Below the pieces are notes generated by a model that searched no databases, was not told where the DNA came from, and worked only from the letters and a program-made list of their open reading frames with translations. Made by a program: the position numbers and the translations under genes. From assembly GCF_014633365.1 (NCBI RefSeq), contig NC_068341.1, positions 19,202,339 through 19,266,338 of the forward strand: a stretch of 64,000 bases of DNA, written 5' to 3'. Positions 34,740 through 45,901 of the stretch are shown in pieces. This DNA is from Diospyros lotus (taxonomy: Eukaryota; Streptophyta; Magnoliopsida; Ericales; Ebenaceae). Numbering within the stretch: the first letter of the stretch is position 1; every line of letters begins with the position of its first letter.

Positions 34740-35790
34740 GTCGTGTCTGATCTCAGTGACACGGTTTCTGCCGATGCTACTCCTGCTCCGACATCTGTTG
34801 CCCCTGCTGCCTCTCAATCCTTTGTTGTCTCCAATATTAGGACAACAAATATTATCACTGTCAAGTTGATAGGGTCTGTTAATTATCTCTCATGGGCAAC
34901 CTCTGTCAAAACGTGGTTCAAAGGGCAAGGCCAAGCGGATCATCTTACCACAAAGACTGAAGAGTGCGATTTTGTTCACCCCCATTAACGGGGGTGAACA
35001 TCACCCTCACACAAGTGTGAGGGTGAGAAAAGCAACGGAACGGCAATTATCCCACTGCATGCCGTTCCGTTGCTTTTCTCACCCTCACAAAAAGTGTGAG
35101 GGTGATGTTCACCCCCGTTAAAGGGGGTGAACAAAATTGCACTCGTATCAAAAGCTAATCGAGCTAGATGGGAACAAGTAGATGCCCAGCTATGTAGCCT
35201 CCTATGACAATTTATTGATCCGTCCATCATACAACTCTTTCGCCCCTTTGAAACTTGTGTTGATGTGTGGAAGGAAGCTGAAGAATATTATACAAACGAC
35301 ATCCAACGTTTGTACACTGTGATCTCTAATATCAATAATCTCAAGCAAGAGTCGTCCATGGAATCTTATCTGGGGCAAGTTTGGACTCTCATGCAAGAAT
35401 TTGATACTCTTCTTCCTCTTACTATAACACGTACCGAATAGATTGCTCAATGAGAGAAGTTTTTTATGGTTATTACTCTCTCTGGCCTGAAACTAGAGTT
35501 TGACGCCATCAAGCATCAAATCTTGACCAGCTTCGTTAGTCCTACCATGAAGGACTCTTTTAAAAGGTTTTTGAATATGACAAATGCAACATGGTATGTC
35601 CTCTTCTTCTCATGTTGTTCCTCCAACCGAACCTTCAACTCGTGTCTCAAGCTTCCACCTTAGGAGGAAATAGATGACGCAATAATTGTCACCCACATCC
35701 ACACCTTTTGTAAGAAACTAGGTCATTTTGAGAACAAATGCTGGAATAAACATGGTCAACCAGCTGCTCCACCTACATCATCTACCAGTG
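34740..35790 (+). pseudogene. Cop1 gag, interrupted by a foldback element
   Basis: The N-terminal part includes VKLIGSVNYLSWATSVKTWF (about 34862-34920), the conserved beginning of Copia gag (UBN2/retrotran_gag type). The frame breaks at the 183-base foldback element (34962-35144) and resumes as ANRARWEQVDAQLCSLL, a stop, FRPFETCVDVWKEAEEYYTN and INNLKQESSMESYLGQVW. A decayed knuckle region lies around 35700-35760 (HTFCKKLGHFENKCW). Start codon uncertain. Confidence 0.85.
34962..35144. mobile_element. Foldback element made of nested palindromes
   Basis: Two 83-84-base arms (34962-35044 and 35061-35144) are almost perfectly complementary around a 16-base loop. Each arm itself contains two further hairpins: gttcaccccc/gggggtgaac (10-base stem) and caccctcacac/gtgtgagggtg (11-base stem). 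The element interrupts Cop1 gag. No transposase, and no clear target duplication; the exact ends (gagtgc ... gcactc) are set by the end of complementarity. Class unknown. Confidence 0.85.
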
Positions 35791-35846
35791 CAGCTCATGT
35801 ATTTCATAGCGATCCTAATCCTGCTCAATCTCCACCAAGTTCGCAA

Positions 35847-37050
35847 TTGGTACTTATGTCTGCAACTGAGTATAATGCCTTCCTGAAGTTCCAGGCCACC
35901 CAGCAGTCTCATCTTGGTAATCTCGTTGCTTGTGTTGCTCAAGCCTCATCTATTGGTCCTTGGATTATAGATTCTGATGCCACTGACCATATATGTGGTA
36001 ATAAACTTATTCTCCTCACCTACCTATTCTGATACCTTGCCTACTGTTATCCTAACTAATGGTACCAAAACTGCACTTAAAGGGATCGGCCAAATCACAC
36101 TCACCTCGTTTTTCTCATTAAATTTTGTTTTATATGTTCCTGATAGTCCTTGTAACTTGATTTCAGTTAGCCAACTCACCAAAACCCTTAACTGTTCTAT
36201 TGTCTTTACTCCTACCTTTGTTTGTGTTCGGGACCAAGGTACGAGGCAGACGAGTGGCGTCGGGCGTGAGTCACAAGGTCACTATCATCTTACTGTGCTT
36301 AGTTCGCCAAAAGCTTGCACCAGTGCCGCTTCCCTAGAGCTTCTCCACTATCGTCTTGGTCATCCCAACCTCTCCAAATTGAAGAAATTAATTCCTAGTT
36401 TGTCGTCATTATCCATGTTTAATTATGAGTCATGTCAGCGTGGTAAACACGCTCGTAATTCTTTTTCTCGTCAGGTCAATAATAGGGCTGAGGCTCCATT
36501 TTCCCTTGTGCACTCTGATATATGAGGGCTCTGTTGTGTCAATTATACTCTTAGTTTTTCATATTTCGTTACTTTCATTGATGACTTTTCTCGTTGCACC
36601 TGGTTGTTTCTTATGAAGAGTCGGTTCGAATTGTTTTCTATTTTTCAGACATTTACTGCTAAAATAAAAATACAGTTTGGAGTTTTTATATGTGCCTTAC
36701 ATAATGATAATGCCCCTGAGTATTTTTCTTCTCAATTTACTACCTTTATGACTACTAATGGCATCTTGCATCACTCCTCTTGTCCTTACACACCTCAACA
36801 AAATAGTGTTGCTGAGCGTAAAAATCGTCATCTTATAGACTACACGGATGCTCCTTCTACATGCCAATCTTCCCACCAAATTTTGGGGAGATGTTCTAAC
36901 TGTCTGTTATCTAATAAATCACATGCCATCTTCAGCGTTACAGGACCCAATTCCTCATTTCCTTTTGTTCCCTACACAACTGTTTTATTCTGTTCATCTT
37001 CGTGTTTTTGGATGTATCTATTTTGTGCATTCTTTTTCACCTGGACAGGA
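35847..37050 (+). pseudogene. Cop1 protease and integrase
   Basis: The protease reads WIIDSDATDH where Copia proteases have DSGA, so the active-site glycine is lost. The integrase zinc region reads ELLHYRLGHPNLSKLKKLIP then SCQRGKHARNSF. The catalytic core has FVTFIDDFSRCTWLFLMKS, then LHNDNAPEYFS (SDNG-type aspartate neighbour changed) and PYTPQQNSVAERKNRHL with the glutamate present. Frames shift several times. Downstream, KCIFLDYSRLQKGYKCYSPE (about 37070-37130) marks the C-terminal region. Confidence 0.87.
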
Positions 37051-37609
37051 TAAGCTTGCTGCAAAATCTCTCAAGTGTATCTTCCTCGACTATTCCCGAT
37101 TGCAGAAAGGCTATAAGTGTTACTCTCCTGAGCTGAACTGCTATCTTATGTCTGCTGATGTCACATTCTTTGAACAACAGTCTTTCTTTTCAGTCGCTCA
37201 GCCTGAATCACGAAGTCTTCACCAGGTTTTGCTTGTTCCTTTTTCTTTTCTTTCGTTGTGCTCATCGGGTCCGTTTGTCTCCTCCTCTGCGACGCCTACC
37301 CTACCATTTTCCGATCCACCTTCCACAACTCCTCCACTTCTTACATATCATCGTCGTCCTCATCCCGCTACCGGCGGCAACATTCCTCTAGCCCAAGACT
37401 CTTCCGACTCGCTCGCTCTCTCCGTCTGTGGTCCCTCCTGCCCCAGATCCTAAGCTCGACAATCTCCCTATTGCTTTTTGCAAAAGTACACGGTCTACTC
37501 GTAATCCCTATTTTATTTATAACATTTTATGTTATGACCGTTTATCTCCTTCTTATAATGTCTTTGTTTCGAGCCTTTCCTCTATTTCTATTCCTAAAAC
37601 CACAGGTGA

Positions 37610-39125
37610 AGCTCTGTCCCGTCCTGATTGGCGTCAAGCTATGTTAAATGAGATTGACACCTTACATTCAAATGGTAATCGGTATTTGGTGCCTTTACTA
37701 CCAGGAAAGACTAGTTTGTTGCCGGTGGATATTCACTCCCAAAGTGGGTCCTGATGGACAGGTAGAACGTCTTAAGGCCCGCTTAGTTGCCAAAGGCTTT
37801 ACATAGATCTATGGGCTGGATTACAGTGATATCTTCTCTCCTATTGTGAAAATGGCCTATGTTCGCCTCTTTCTCTCTCTTGCTGCCACACATCATTGGC
37901 CACTATATCAGCTCAATATTAAAAATGTCTTTCCTCATGGTGATTCACAAGAAAAGATATATATGGAGCAACCACCTAGTTTTGTTGCTCAAGGGAATCC
38001 AATGTGGTCTGCAAACTCAAAAAGTCTCTCTATGGTCTGAAACAATCTCTACGGGCGTGGTTTGGCAGGTTCAACACTGTGGTTCAAGTCTTTGGTCTTA
38101 CTCGAAGTGAAGCTGATCATTCAGTTTTCTATCGTCATTCTTCTTCCTTATGTATCTACCTAGTTGTTTATATAGATGACATTGTTATCACAGGAAGTGA
38201 TCAGGTTGGAATACAAAAGTTGAAGGAACATCTACATCAACACTTTTAGACCAAAGACCTACGCTAGCTTCGGTATTTCTTAGGTATTCAAGTTACTCAA
38301 TCAAGAGATGATATCTCAATTTCTCAAAGGAAGTATGCCCTTAACATCTTAGAAGAAATTGCTATGGTGAACTACAAACCAGTTAACACCCCAATAGATC
38401 TGAATGTCTGACTCTTACCGGGACAGGGGGAGCTTTATTCAGATCCTGAAAGATATAGGAAGCTGGTAGGCAAGTTAAACCATCTCACAGTCACTCGTCC
38501 CGACATTGCTTTTGCTGTGAGTGTAGTTAGTCAGTTCCTCAGTTCTCCGTGTAATTCTCACTGGAATGCTGTTATCCGAATTCTAAGATACATCAAAAGA
38601 GCGTCAGGTAAAGGGCTACCCTATGAGGATAAGGGACACACAGATATTTGTTATTATGCAGATGCAGATTAGACAAGATCTCCTTCTAATCGTTGGTCAA
38701 CCTCTAAGTATTGTGTTCTTGTGGGAGGAAATATAGTTTCTTGGAAAAGTAAGAAACATAATGTAGCAGCTAGATCTAGTGCAGAGGCAGAGTATCGAGC
38801 TATGGCTAATGCAACTTGTAAGCTCATCTGACTTAAACAACTCTTGCAGGAACTTTAGTTTTGTGAAGCGTCCCCTATAAAGCTTGTTTGTGATAATCAA
38901 GTTGCCTTACACATTGCTTCCAATCTAGTGTTCCATGAGCAGACTAAGTATATTGAAATCAACTGTCACTTTATTAGAGAAAAGCTGATTGAATGTGTTA
39001 TTGTTACAAAGTTTGTTAACTCCAATGATCAACTTGCAGATGTCTTCACCAAGTCTTTAAAGGGTCCTCGAATAGATTATATTTGTAACAAACTTGGTGC
39101 ATATGATATTTATACTCCAATTTGA
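37610..39125 (+). pseudogene. Cop1 reverse transcriptase and RNase H
   Basis: RT starts near SRPDWRQAMLNEIDTLHSNG (37615) and continues through ARLVAKGF, QLNIKNVF, KSLYGLKQSLRAWF and the catalytic YIDDIVITGSDQ (about 38165-38200, DD intact). RNase H follows: VGKLNHLTVTRPDIAFAVS, SWKSKKHNVAARSSAEAEYR, and NDQLADVFTKSLKGPRIDYI close to the 3' end. At least six in-frame stops and frameshifts disable it. Confidence 0.88.
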
Positions 39126-39132
39126 GGGGGAG

Positions 39133-39256
39133 TGTTAGAATTATTAATATAATTGTATATATTATAATTATTGTATGTGTGTGTTTTATTTGTAATTAGA
39201 TTAAACCTATAGGTTAAGCTCGTAGGTGTTTAAGGCCTATTATGTCTATTATAAAT
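39133..39256 (+). repeat. Cop1 3' LTR, part 1
   Basis: Matches the start of the 5' LTR (TGTTAGAATTATTA) and breaks off at taaat (39252-39256), the left target duplication of Cop2. The LTR resumes at 44489. Confidence 0.93.
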
Positions 39257-39589
39257 TGATAAAATTAGGTAGATTGAATGAATTCTACCACATAGATTTC
39301 CGATTATTCCTTGAGAATAAATACACAAGTCTCCTAGCTCATTACTAATTCAACTTCAACTCTAACTCCTAAAATATCTCCTAATATACAGCTCTTAGAT
39401 AACTCCTAATTTATAGCTCTAGATTACAACATAAGCAAATTAAATAATCAAACTTAAACAGATAACTAACTATAAATTGAACTAAATTATTATCAATAAG
39501 AGATAAGAGGATACGGATGAGATATCTGATATCTCTCGATTTTATTCTTTAGTATGAGCCAGCCATAGCTTTATCTTCTTCCACCAACA
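39257..39589 (-). repeat. Cop2 3' LTR
   Basis: 333 bases, TG...CA termini, 97% identical to 44151-44483. Confidence 0.96.
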
Positions 39590-39635
39590 CCCCCTCTCAA
39601 GCCGAGGAATATATATCAAATATTCTCAGCTTGTT

Positions 39636-41051
39636 TCAGATTGATTCAAAACTTTGTTTCTGCATCGCTGTGGTCAGAATATCAGCATGCTGATCTGCAG
39701 TAGGTATATAGGTTAACTTGATTTCTCCTTCTTCCATTTCTTGTTTCACGAAGTGTCGATCAATTCGGATGTACTTCATTCTATCATGTTGAACAGAGTT
39801 ATTAACTATATTGATAGCTGATTTACTATCACTATAGAGTAACTTAGGAGATGATACTTGCATAGAAAGATCTCCCGTCAGCCTTTTCTACCCATATTAT
39901 TTCACAGATTGCCTGAGCAATAGCTTGATACTCAGCTTCAACACTGCTGCGAGCTACTACCTGTTGTTTCTTGCTTCTCCAAGTCACCAAATTACCCCAT
40001 AGCCTTGTACAATATCCAGATGTTGATTTGCTATCTTCCACTGCGCCTGCCCAGTCGGAATCTGCATAACCGACTATTCCTCTGTCTTGGCTTTTCTTGA
40101 ATAACAGGCCTTTGCCTAGTGTTCCCTTTAGGTATCTAAGGATGTGATAGGTTGCTTCCAAGTGTCTTTTAGTTGGGAGATGCATGAATTTACTAACAAT
40201 ACTTACAGCGTAGTAATGTCGGGTCTTGTGTGTGATAAGTAAATGAGTTTTTCAACCAGCCGCTGATACATGCCTTTGTCTACTTGACTGTCTTCTTCTT
40301 CTTCTTCTTCTCCTTCTCTATTCTTCCAGTTAGGCTCAAGTGGTGTACTTGCTGGTTTACATCCTAACTTGCCTGTTTCCTTTAACAAGTCTAGAGTATA
40401 TTTCCTTTGCAATACAAAAATACCCTCCTTGCTTCTTGCTACTTCCAATCCAAGGAAGTACCGTAGTTCCACTAGCTCTTTTACTTCAAATGTATGTTTG
40501 AGCTGCTGTTTCAATTGCTGAATTTCTTGATGATTGTCTCTGGTGATGATGATATCATCTACATAGACAATTAGAATTGTTCTCTTCCCATCTCTCCCAA
40601 TCTTAGTAAATAAAGTGTGATCTGCTTGACCTTGAGTATATCCCAGCTTGTATAATGTGTTGCTAAATCTCTTGAACCAAGCTCGAGGAGATTGCTTTAG
40701 CCCATATAAAGATTTCTCTAACTTGCATACTTTACTTCTTATGTGATCGGTCTCAAATCCGGGTGGTATACGCATATAGATTTCCTCCTCCAATTCTCCA
40801 TTCAAGAAGGCATTTTTAATGTTCAATTGATGCAATTTCTAGTCCAGATTTACTGCTAAGGACAACAATACTCGGATTGAATTGAGTTTTGCCACAGAGG
40901 CAAAAGTTTCTTCATAGTCCAAGCCTTGGGTTTGAGTGAACCCTTGAGCTACAAGCCTTGCCTTGTATCTCTCAAGGCTTCCATCTGAATTATACTTTAC
41001 TGTGAACACCCATTTGCTTCCAACAGCCTTCTTTCCTTTAGGAAGATCCAC
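39636..41051 (-). pseudogene. Cop2 reverse transcriptase and RNase H
   Basis: [41 protein letters not shown], a stop near 40837, NIKNAFLNGELEEEIYM, KSLYGLKQSPRAWFKRFS and the catalytic VYVDDIIITRDN (intact). After a stop near 40205 comes RNase H: YADSDWAGAVEDSKSTSGYC, RSKKQQVVARSSVEAEYQAI, then SDSKSAINIVNN and IPTADQHADILTTAMQK. An acidic run of E (about 40290) follows the RT. Only about three lesions break the frame, so decay is recent. Confidence 0.93.
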
Positions 41052-41360
41052 AATTCTCCATGTATCTGTTTTCTACAAGGCTGCCATTTCTTCCATAACT
41101 GCTTCTCTCCATCTACTATCCTGCAATGCTTGATAGATATTCCTTAGGATAACAACATTATCAAGGCTGAGGGTAAATGCCTTATAAGTAGGAGATAGTT
41201 TAGAATACCCGAGGAAATTGGTGATATAATGCTTGGTACATGTCCTTCTCCCTTTTCTTAAGGCAATGGGAATACCTAGATCATCTTCACATTGTTATGC
41301 AGTAACGCTGTCAGTAAGTTGCTGATTTGGACCTACCTCCTAGTTTGGAGGATTGGTTGG

Positions 41361-43196
41361 CTAAAGTGCTGGTGGTCTTCTTGAATATACCTTAAGAGAA
41401 GGTTTGAGCAAGCTTGGACCACCTTGTTGAATCTCAGTTTCCTCTTTCTCCCCTTCTTGCTGATTTTGGAATTGAGAGATGGATTTTGGGCTTGAACAAT
41501 GATTATGGTTAGGCTGGTCAATTTCAGTGGCAGGGACTGAACTTGGATGGGATTCAGGAACTGACCTGGAGATGGACGGGTTGAGAGGAACTGATATGAT
41601 TGAAGTCCAAGAGTCTGTTGGTACACTGTTTAAGTTGGTGTCAGCAAAAAGGGATTTATTTTCCAAGAAGGAAACATCGCATGACATAATAAATTTTCTG
41701 GTAGGAGGATGATAACATTTATATCCTTGTTGAGTTGGGGAATAGCCAACAAATACACACTTAAGTGCCTTTGGATCAAGTTTGGACTGGTTTAGCTGGT
41801 TGTGATGTACAAAAGAGGTACACCCAAATACTTTAGGAGGAAGTGGATTTAAGGCTCTGGTATAATGAGGAAATGACTCTAGGAATACACTCAAAGGTGT
41901 TTTGAATTGAAGGAGCTTTGAGGGAAGGCGATTAATTAGATAAGTTGTTGTAAGTACCGCCTCTCCCCAATATGAATTTGGAACCGATTGAGTGAACATA
42001 AGTGCTCGAGTTGTCTCAAGTAGGTGCCGGTTCTTTCTCTCGGCTATACCATTCTGTTGGGGGTTATATGAACAAGAACTTTGATGGACAATACCATGCT
42101 CGTTTAGATAATCATTAAATTGGTTTGAGAAGTATTCTCGGCCATTGTCAGTTCGTAGAATATGAATAGAAGATTGGAAGACATTCTTGACCATTTGATG
42201 AAACTTCTTGAATATCAAATAAGTTTCAGATTTTCCCTTTAATAGGAATACCCAACATACTCATGTATGATCATCAATGAAGGTTATGAACCACCGAGTA
42301 TTGGTTAGGTTAGGAATTCTAGCTGGACCCCAGATATCACTATGCACCAAGTGAAATAGTTGTGAAGGTTTATAGGTATGTTTGGAGTGAGTACTTCTAG
42401 TTTGTTTTGCAAGAATGCAATGTTCACAAGAGAAGCCTTGAATTTTATTAATAGAAACCGAAGGGTACATGACTCGAAGATAATCTAAACTAGGGTGTCC
42501 TAATCTTTGATGCCATAGCATCAAGTTATTTCCAAAAACAGTAATCAGAGAGGAGTGAACTAGGGACCTAGATTCTTCTTGGTGATCCAGCCTTGATATT
42601 CGATATAGACCATCCTTTTCTTCAGCTTTGCCAATCTTCCTCCCCGAAGATATGTCTTGAAAAACACAATGAGAGAAAGAAAATATTACTGAGCAATTTT
42701 TTTCTTCTGTAATTCTACTTACTGACAGAAGATTACACCTTAAATTAGGTACATAAAGGACTGATTTTAGGCTTAATCCTGCAACATGTGCTGTCCCTGT
42801 TCCTTGAACAAAAGTCCTAGTACCATCAGCCATAAAAACTGTAATATTCTGATTACATGGCTTATAATCTGATAATGTATCAATATTACCTGTCATATGG
42901 TCTGAAGCTCCAGTATCTATGATCCAAACACCAGTTGACAATCTTCTTTTTGAGAATAGAGAATGACTAATTTTACCTTGCTTGGCCCAAGATACCATAG
43001 AATTGTTATTGTTGTCTGAACTTTCGACCGGCTTTGGTATCTTGGTTTGAGTCAACAACTGGTGAAGGACTTCCAGTTGTTCTTGAGTTAAAGAAACCGG
43101 TGCCGGAGTTCCCTTGTCAGATTCCATCATGTAAGCAGCTGATTTTCCACTTTTCCTTTGATTCTTAGGTTTCCAATTAGGAGGTTTTCCATGCAA
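41361..43196 (-). pseudogene. Cop2 protease and integrase
   Basis: Protease: WIIDTGASDHMTGNIDTL with the DTG active site intact, then LYVPNLRCNLLSVSRI. Integrase: zinc module HQRLGHPSLDYLRVMYP with CEHC, core start HSDIWGPARIPNLTNTRWFI and FIDDHT, a stop near 42260, then ILRTDNGREYFSNQF and NPQQNGIAERKNRHLLETTR (the catalytic Asp and Glu both present). The C-terminal part VFVGYSPTQQGYKCYHPPTR is typical of Copia integrase. One internal stop is the main defect. Confidence 0.93.
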
Positions 43197-44080
43197 CTTC
43201 TAGCAAGTCTCTTTTGTATGGTATGGCTTGTTACAATAGTCACACATTTGTTTGTCTCGCTGGTTGTCGCCTTTAGTTGGAGTAGACATCCTTCCTCGAG
43301 TTGTATTCAAGGCAGAATTTTGTAATAATCCTTCACTAGTTGAATGATTGGACAGCATTACTTTCTTTCTACTCTCCTCCCTTCTAACCTTAGCAAATAC
43401 CTCTCTCATAGAGGGAAAAGGCTTGGTTCCAAGCAATCTTCCTCTTACCTCGTCTAAATCCAAATTTAGACCATGTAGGAAGTCAAATATTCGTTCTTTC
43501 TCCACCATTTTATCATATTTCCTCCCATCAACTGAGCATTCCCATGTGATCTCATGGAAGAGATCCATCGCTTGCCATAACTCAATCAAGATATTGTAAT
43601 ACTCAGTTACAAATTGTTACCTTGCTTGGTGAATCGAATAGTGGATCTAACTTGGAAACACTGGGCAGTATTTGCAAGATCTAAGTAGATTTCTTGGACA
43701 ACACTCCAAATTTCACTAGCAGTCTTATAAAAGAGATAAGTCCGTCCAACCTTTGGTTCCATAGAATTCACAAGCCATGCCATGACAATGGCATTCTCGG
43801 CTTCCCATAATCCATATTCTGCAGATTCTGTACTAGGCCGCATTGTTTCACCAGTCAAATATCCAACCTTGACTTTGCCTTTTATCACATGCATAACTGA
43901 TTGGAACCACTGGCGAAAGTTGGTTCCATTCAACTTATGAAGAGTGATTTGTAGGGAGGATCCATCAAAGCCTGTCGCTGCCACTGGAGCTTGAATATTC
44001 CTTGCTGCTGGAACTTGGCTACTGGGTGCTGGAGGAGGACTTGATGCAGAGACCTCGCTGGTTTGAGGTTTTTCCGCCAT
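43197..44080 (-). pseudogene. Cop2 gag with zinc knuckle
   Basis: Begins MAEKPQTSEVSASSPPPAPS at 44080, with capsid motif ITLHKLNGTNFRQWFQSVMH and TASEIWSVVQEIYLDLANTA. A frame break near 43600 leads to KMVEKERIFDFLHGLNLDLD and a CCHC knuckle CDYCNKPYHTKETC (about 43205-43245). A stop immediately after the knuckle separates it from the protease frame. Confidence 0.92.
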
Positions 44081-44150
44081 TGTATAAGAGTTCTCTTATA
44101 AGAAGAACTCTTTGTTAATCAGATATCTCACGAGCAAGGCTCTGGTACCA

Positions 44151-44483
44151 TGATAAAAATAGGTAGATTGAATGAATTCTACCACACAGATCTCCAATTA
44201 TTCCTTGAGAATAAATACACAAGTCTCCTAGCTCATTACCAATTCAACTTCAACTCTAACTCCTAAAATATCTCCTAATATACAGCTCTTAGATAACTCC
44301 TAATTTATAGCTCTAGATTACAACATAAGCAAATTAAATAATCAAACTTAAACAGATAACTAACTACAAATTGAACCAAATTATTATCAATAAGAGATAA
44401 GAGGATATGGATGAGATATCTAATATCTCTCGGTTTTATTCTTTAGTATGAGCCAGCCATAGCTTTATCTTCTTCCACCAACA
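44151..44483 (-). repeat. Cop2 5' LTR
   Basis: 333 bases; see 39257-39589. The minus strand starts TGTTGGTGGAAG and ends in TTTTTATCA. Confidence 0.96.
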
Positions 44484-44488
44484 TAAAT

Positions 44489-44544
44489 AACAAGTTAAGA
44501 GAGGCTAATTTCTTACGTCTTTCTCTCATAATTATTTTCTCACA
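44489..44544 (+). repeat. Cop1 3' LTR, part 2
   Basis: Completes the Cop1 LTR (aacaagttaagagaggcta to ttttctcaca) beyond the right Cop2 duplication. The next five bases are the right Cop1 duplication. Confidence 0.92.
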
Positions 44545-45195
44545 GTCCACACAATTTCCCTGAGAATTCTTCCCAAGCGTAGTCTTCTCTCACCTTAACA
44601 CACCCTTGAAACCACGCATCCACTACCTCGTTCAAGTATGCAATGGCTAAGGATACTCTCTGCACCCTTGGAATGTTATACTAGTTGAACATTCTCTCAC
44701 ACTTCCTTAACTACCACCTGGGATTAGTTCCCTCAAACGTTGGAATCTCCATCTGGGGCATGGAAAACCACTGATGATGAGGGTTGGTTTGTTCGATCCT
44801 TTCCCTATCCATCATTCCTTCTAATTCCTCCTCCAGATCTACCTCAATTTCAGAGGTTCCATTCACCCCATTCATCATATTCCCTTGTAAAATAGGTTCA
44901 ATCCTCTCCCTAAGAGGAAAATAAGGAGAGACCCTAACCGAATTCTAGCCAGTAAACATCATGAATTGTTGTATTTGGGCCCCCATTTCTTCTCGCATCC
45001 ACACGAGTGATCATCTAACCACAATTCCATCTTTTCAATTAAGCTCTCCATCTTATGACCCATCGCCGTGATCGCTTCATGATTTCAGTTGGTTCCGCTC
45101 TCTAGTTAATCGGCCCTGTTCTAGAATTCTGTCATAGTCAAGCTGACTTGCTGCAGTTGAGACTCGAGATTCTTTATGCGAGTACCCTCTACCAT
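44545..45195 (-). pseudogene. Gy1 gag N-terminal part
   Basis: The minus-strand ATG at 45195 opens MVEGTRIKNLESQLQQVSLT, like the MAEGT start in Gy3. After stops, the capsid motif MPQMEIPTFEGTNPRW and RVQRVSLAIAYLNEVVDAWF is recognisable (about 44620-44770). The frame then runs into the Cop1 insertion and continues at 34228. Confidence 0.85.
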
Positions 45196-45247
45196 CCATC
45201 CAATCCAAACAAAGCTCCGGTCGAGGATCATCGTTCTGATACCAAAT

Positions 45248-45628
45248 TGTCACGGCTTAAGCCTGACAACGTTCTTCTCTCTAATCCAGTATGAATTAGG
45301 AAGTCACTCTCAAAGAACAGAAAGGATAATGAGGAGGAGAGAAAAGAGAGAGAGAAATGAGGAGAGAAAGATGAGAGGGAGAGAATAGAATCTCTCTTCA
45401 ATATTCTCGATACCCAATCCACAAAAGAAATTGGGAATTTATACAAGGCGCTAGGGAGGAGTAGATTCCCCTGCTAAGGTGGGCTTTACACCCTTCCATG
45501 GTTGTAACAACCTACCTCTACCCCTAACCTCCTGCACATGGCAGCTCATGGCTAGTAACTAACTATAATAGCAATTACAGCAATAAATTTTTTTAAAAAT
45601 ACTATAATCTACGGTCCTTCTCGTGACA
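45248..45628 (-). repeat. Gy1 5' LTR
   Basis: 381 bases. The low-coordinate end abuts the primer-binding site; the high-coordinate end abuts the cttcc duplication. Contains a purine-rich run (gagagagagaaatgaggaga). Confidence 0.93.
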
Positions 45629-45856
45629 CTTCCAAACTCCCTAAACTTGTGCCTCATGATTTTCAGTCCTATGTGGTTGCCCAACCCTATGGTGCCCTAG
45701 CTATTATTTATATATGTTAGCTTTATAGTGTTGTACATGCTTAGGCTTGTATGTAGTTATTAGCTTATTAGCTTTGCTAAGTTGTACCTTGTAGAGTAGT
45801 ATATATACCTAACACATGAATATAATAATACACTTTTTGTTTATTTTTTAAAGCAT
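45629..45856 (+). mobile_element. Old Copia-type LTR, part 2, with primer site
   Basis: Continues 29797-29940 after Gy1. It contains tatatatacctaac near 45800 as a possible TATA region and ends AAAGCA at 45856. A tRNA-iMet-type primer site, TGGTATCAAAGCC, follows at once (45857-45869), so this is a 5' LTR in plus orientation. Only about 45 bases of its interior survive before the next LTR. Confidence 0.75.
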
Positions 45857-45901
45857 GGTATCAAAGCCACAAAACCCTAAACCTAGCCTAGTCCTTAACC
45901 A

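Larger units (their letters stand above)
39257..44483 (-). mobile_element. Cop2: youngest Copia element, inside the Cop1 3' LTR
   Basis: The two LTRs (39257-39589 and 44151-44483) are both exactly 333 bases and differ at 10 positions by my count, 9 of them transitions. Target duplication taaat is exact (39252-39256 and 44484-44488). The minus-strand primer site TGGTACCAGAGCC lies next to 44151, and a TTGAGAGGGGG purine tract next to 39589. Length is 5227 bases. Gag, protease, integrase, RT and RNase H are all present with only a few stops, making it the best preserved element in the window. Confidence 0.95.
34229..44544 (+). mobile_element. Cop1: Copia element inside Gy1 gag
   Basis: The 5' LTR is 34229-34404. 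The 3' LTR is 39133-39256 plus 44489-44544, because Cop2 lies within it. Flanks are gttca (34224-34228) and gtcca (44545-44549), 4 of 5. The primer site TGGTATTAGAGCC follows the 5' LTR, and a TTGAGGGGGAG purine tract precedes the 3' LTR. Domain order gag, protease, integrase, RT, RNase H is the Copia order. Net length without Cop2 and the foldback element is about 4.9 kb. Multiple stops and LTR indels (including 10-12-base ones) show it is old. Confidence 0.93.
29941..45628 (-). mobile_element. Gy1: Ty3-type chromovirus, nested host of Cop1 and Cop2
   Basis: LTRs at 29941-30309 and 45248-45628 start TGTCA and end TGACA. Flanks are cttca and cttcc (one mismatch). The minus-strand primer site TGGTATCAGAACG lies just inside 45248, and a purine tract (AAAGGAGGGGGAAAT) lies next to 30309. 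Order on the minus strand is gag, protease, RT, RNase H, integrase, chromodomain, as in chromoviruses. Removing the nested block (34229-44549) leaves about 5.4 kb, which together with the short LTRs suggests a Reina-type element (inference). All frames carry stops or deletions, so it is inactive. Confidence 0.93.
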
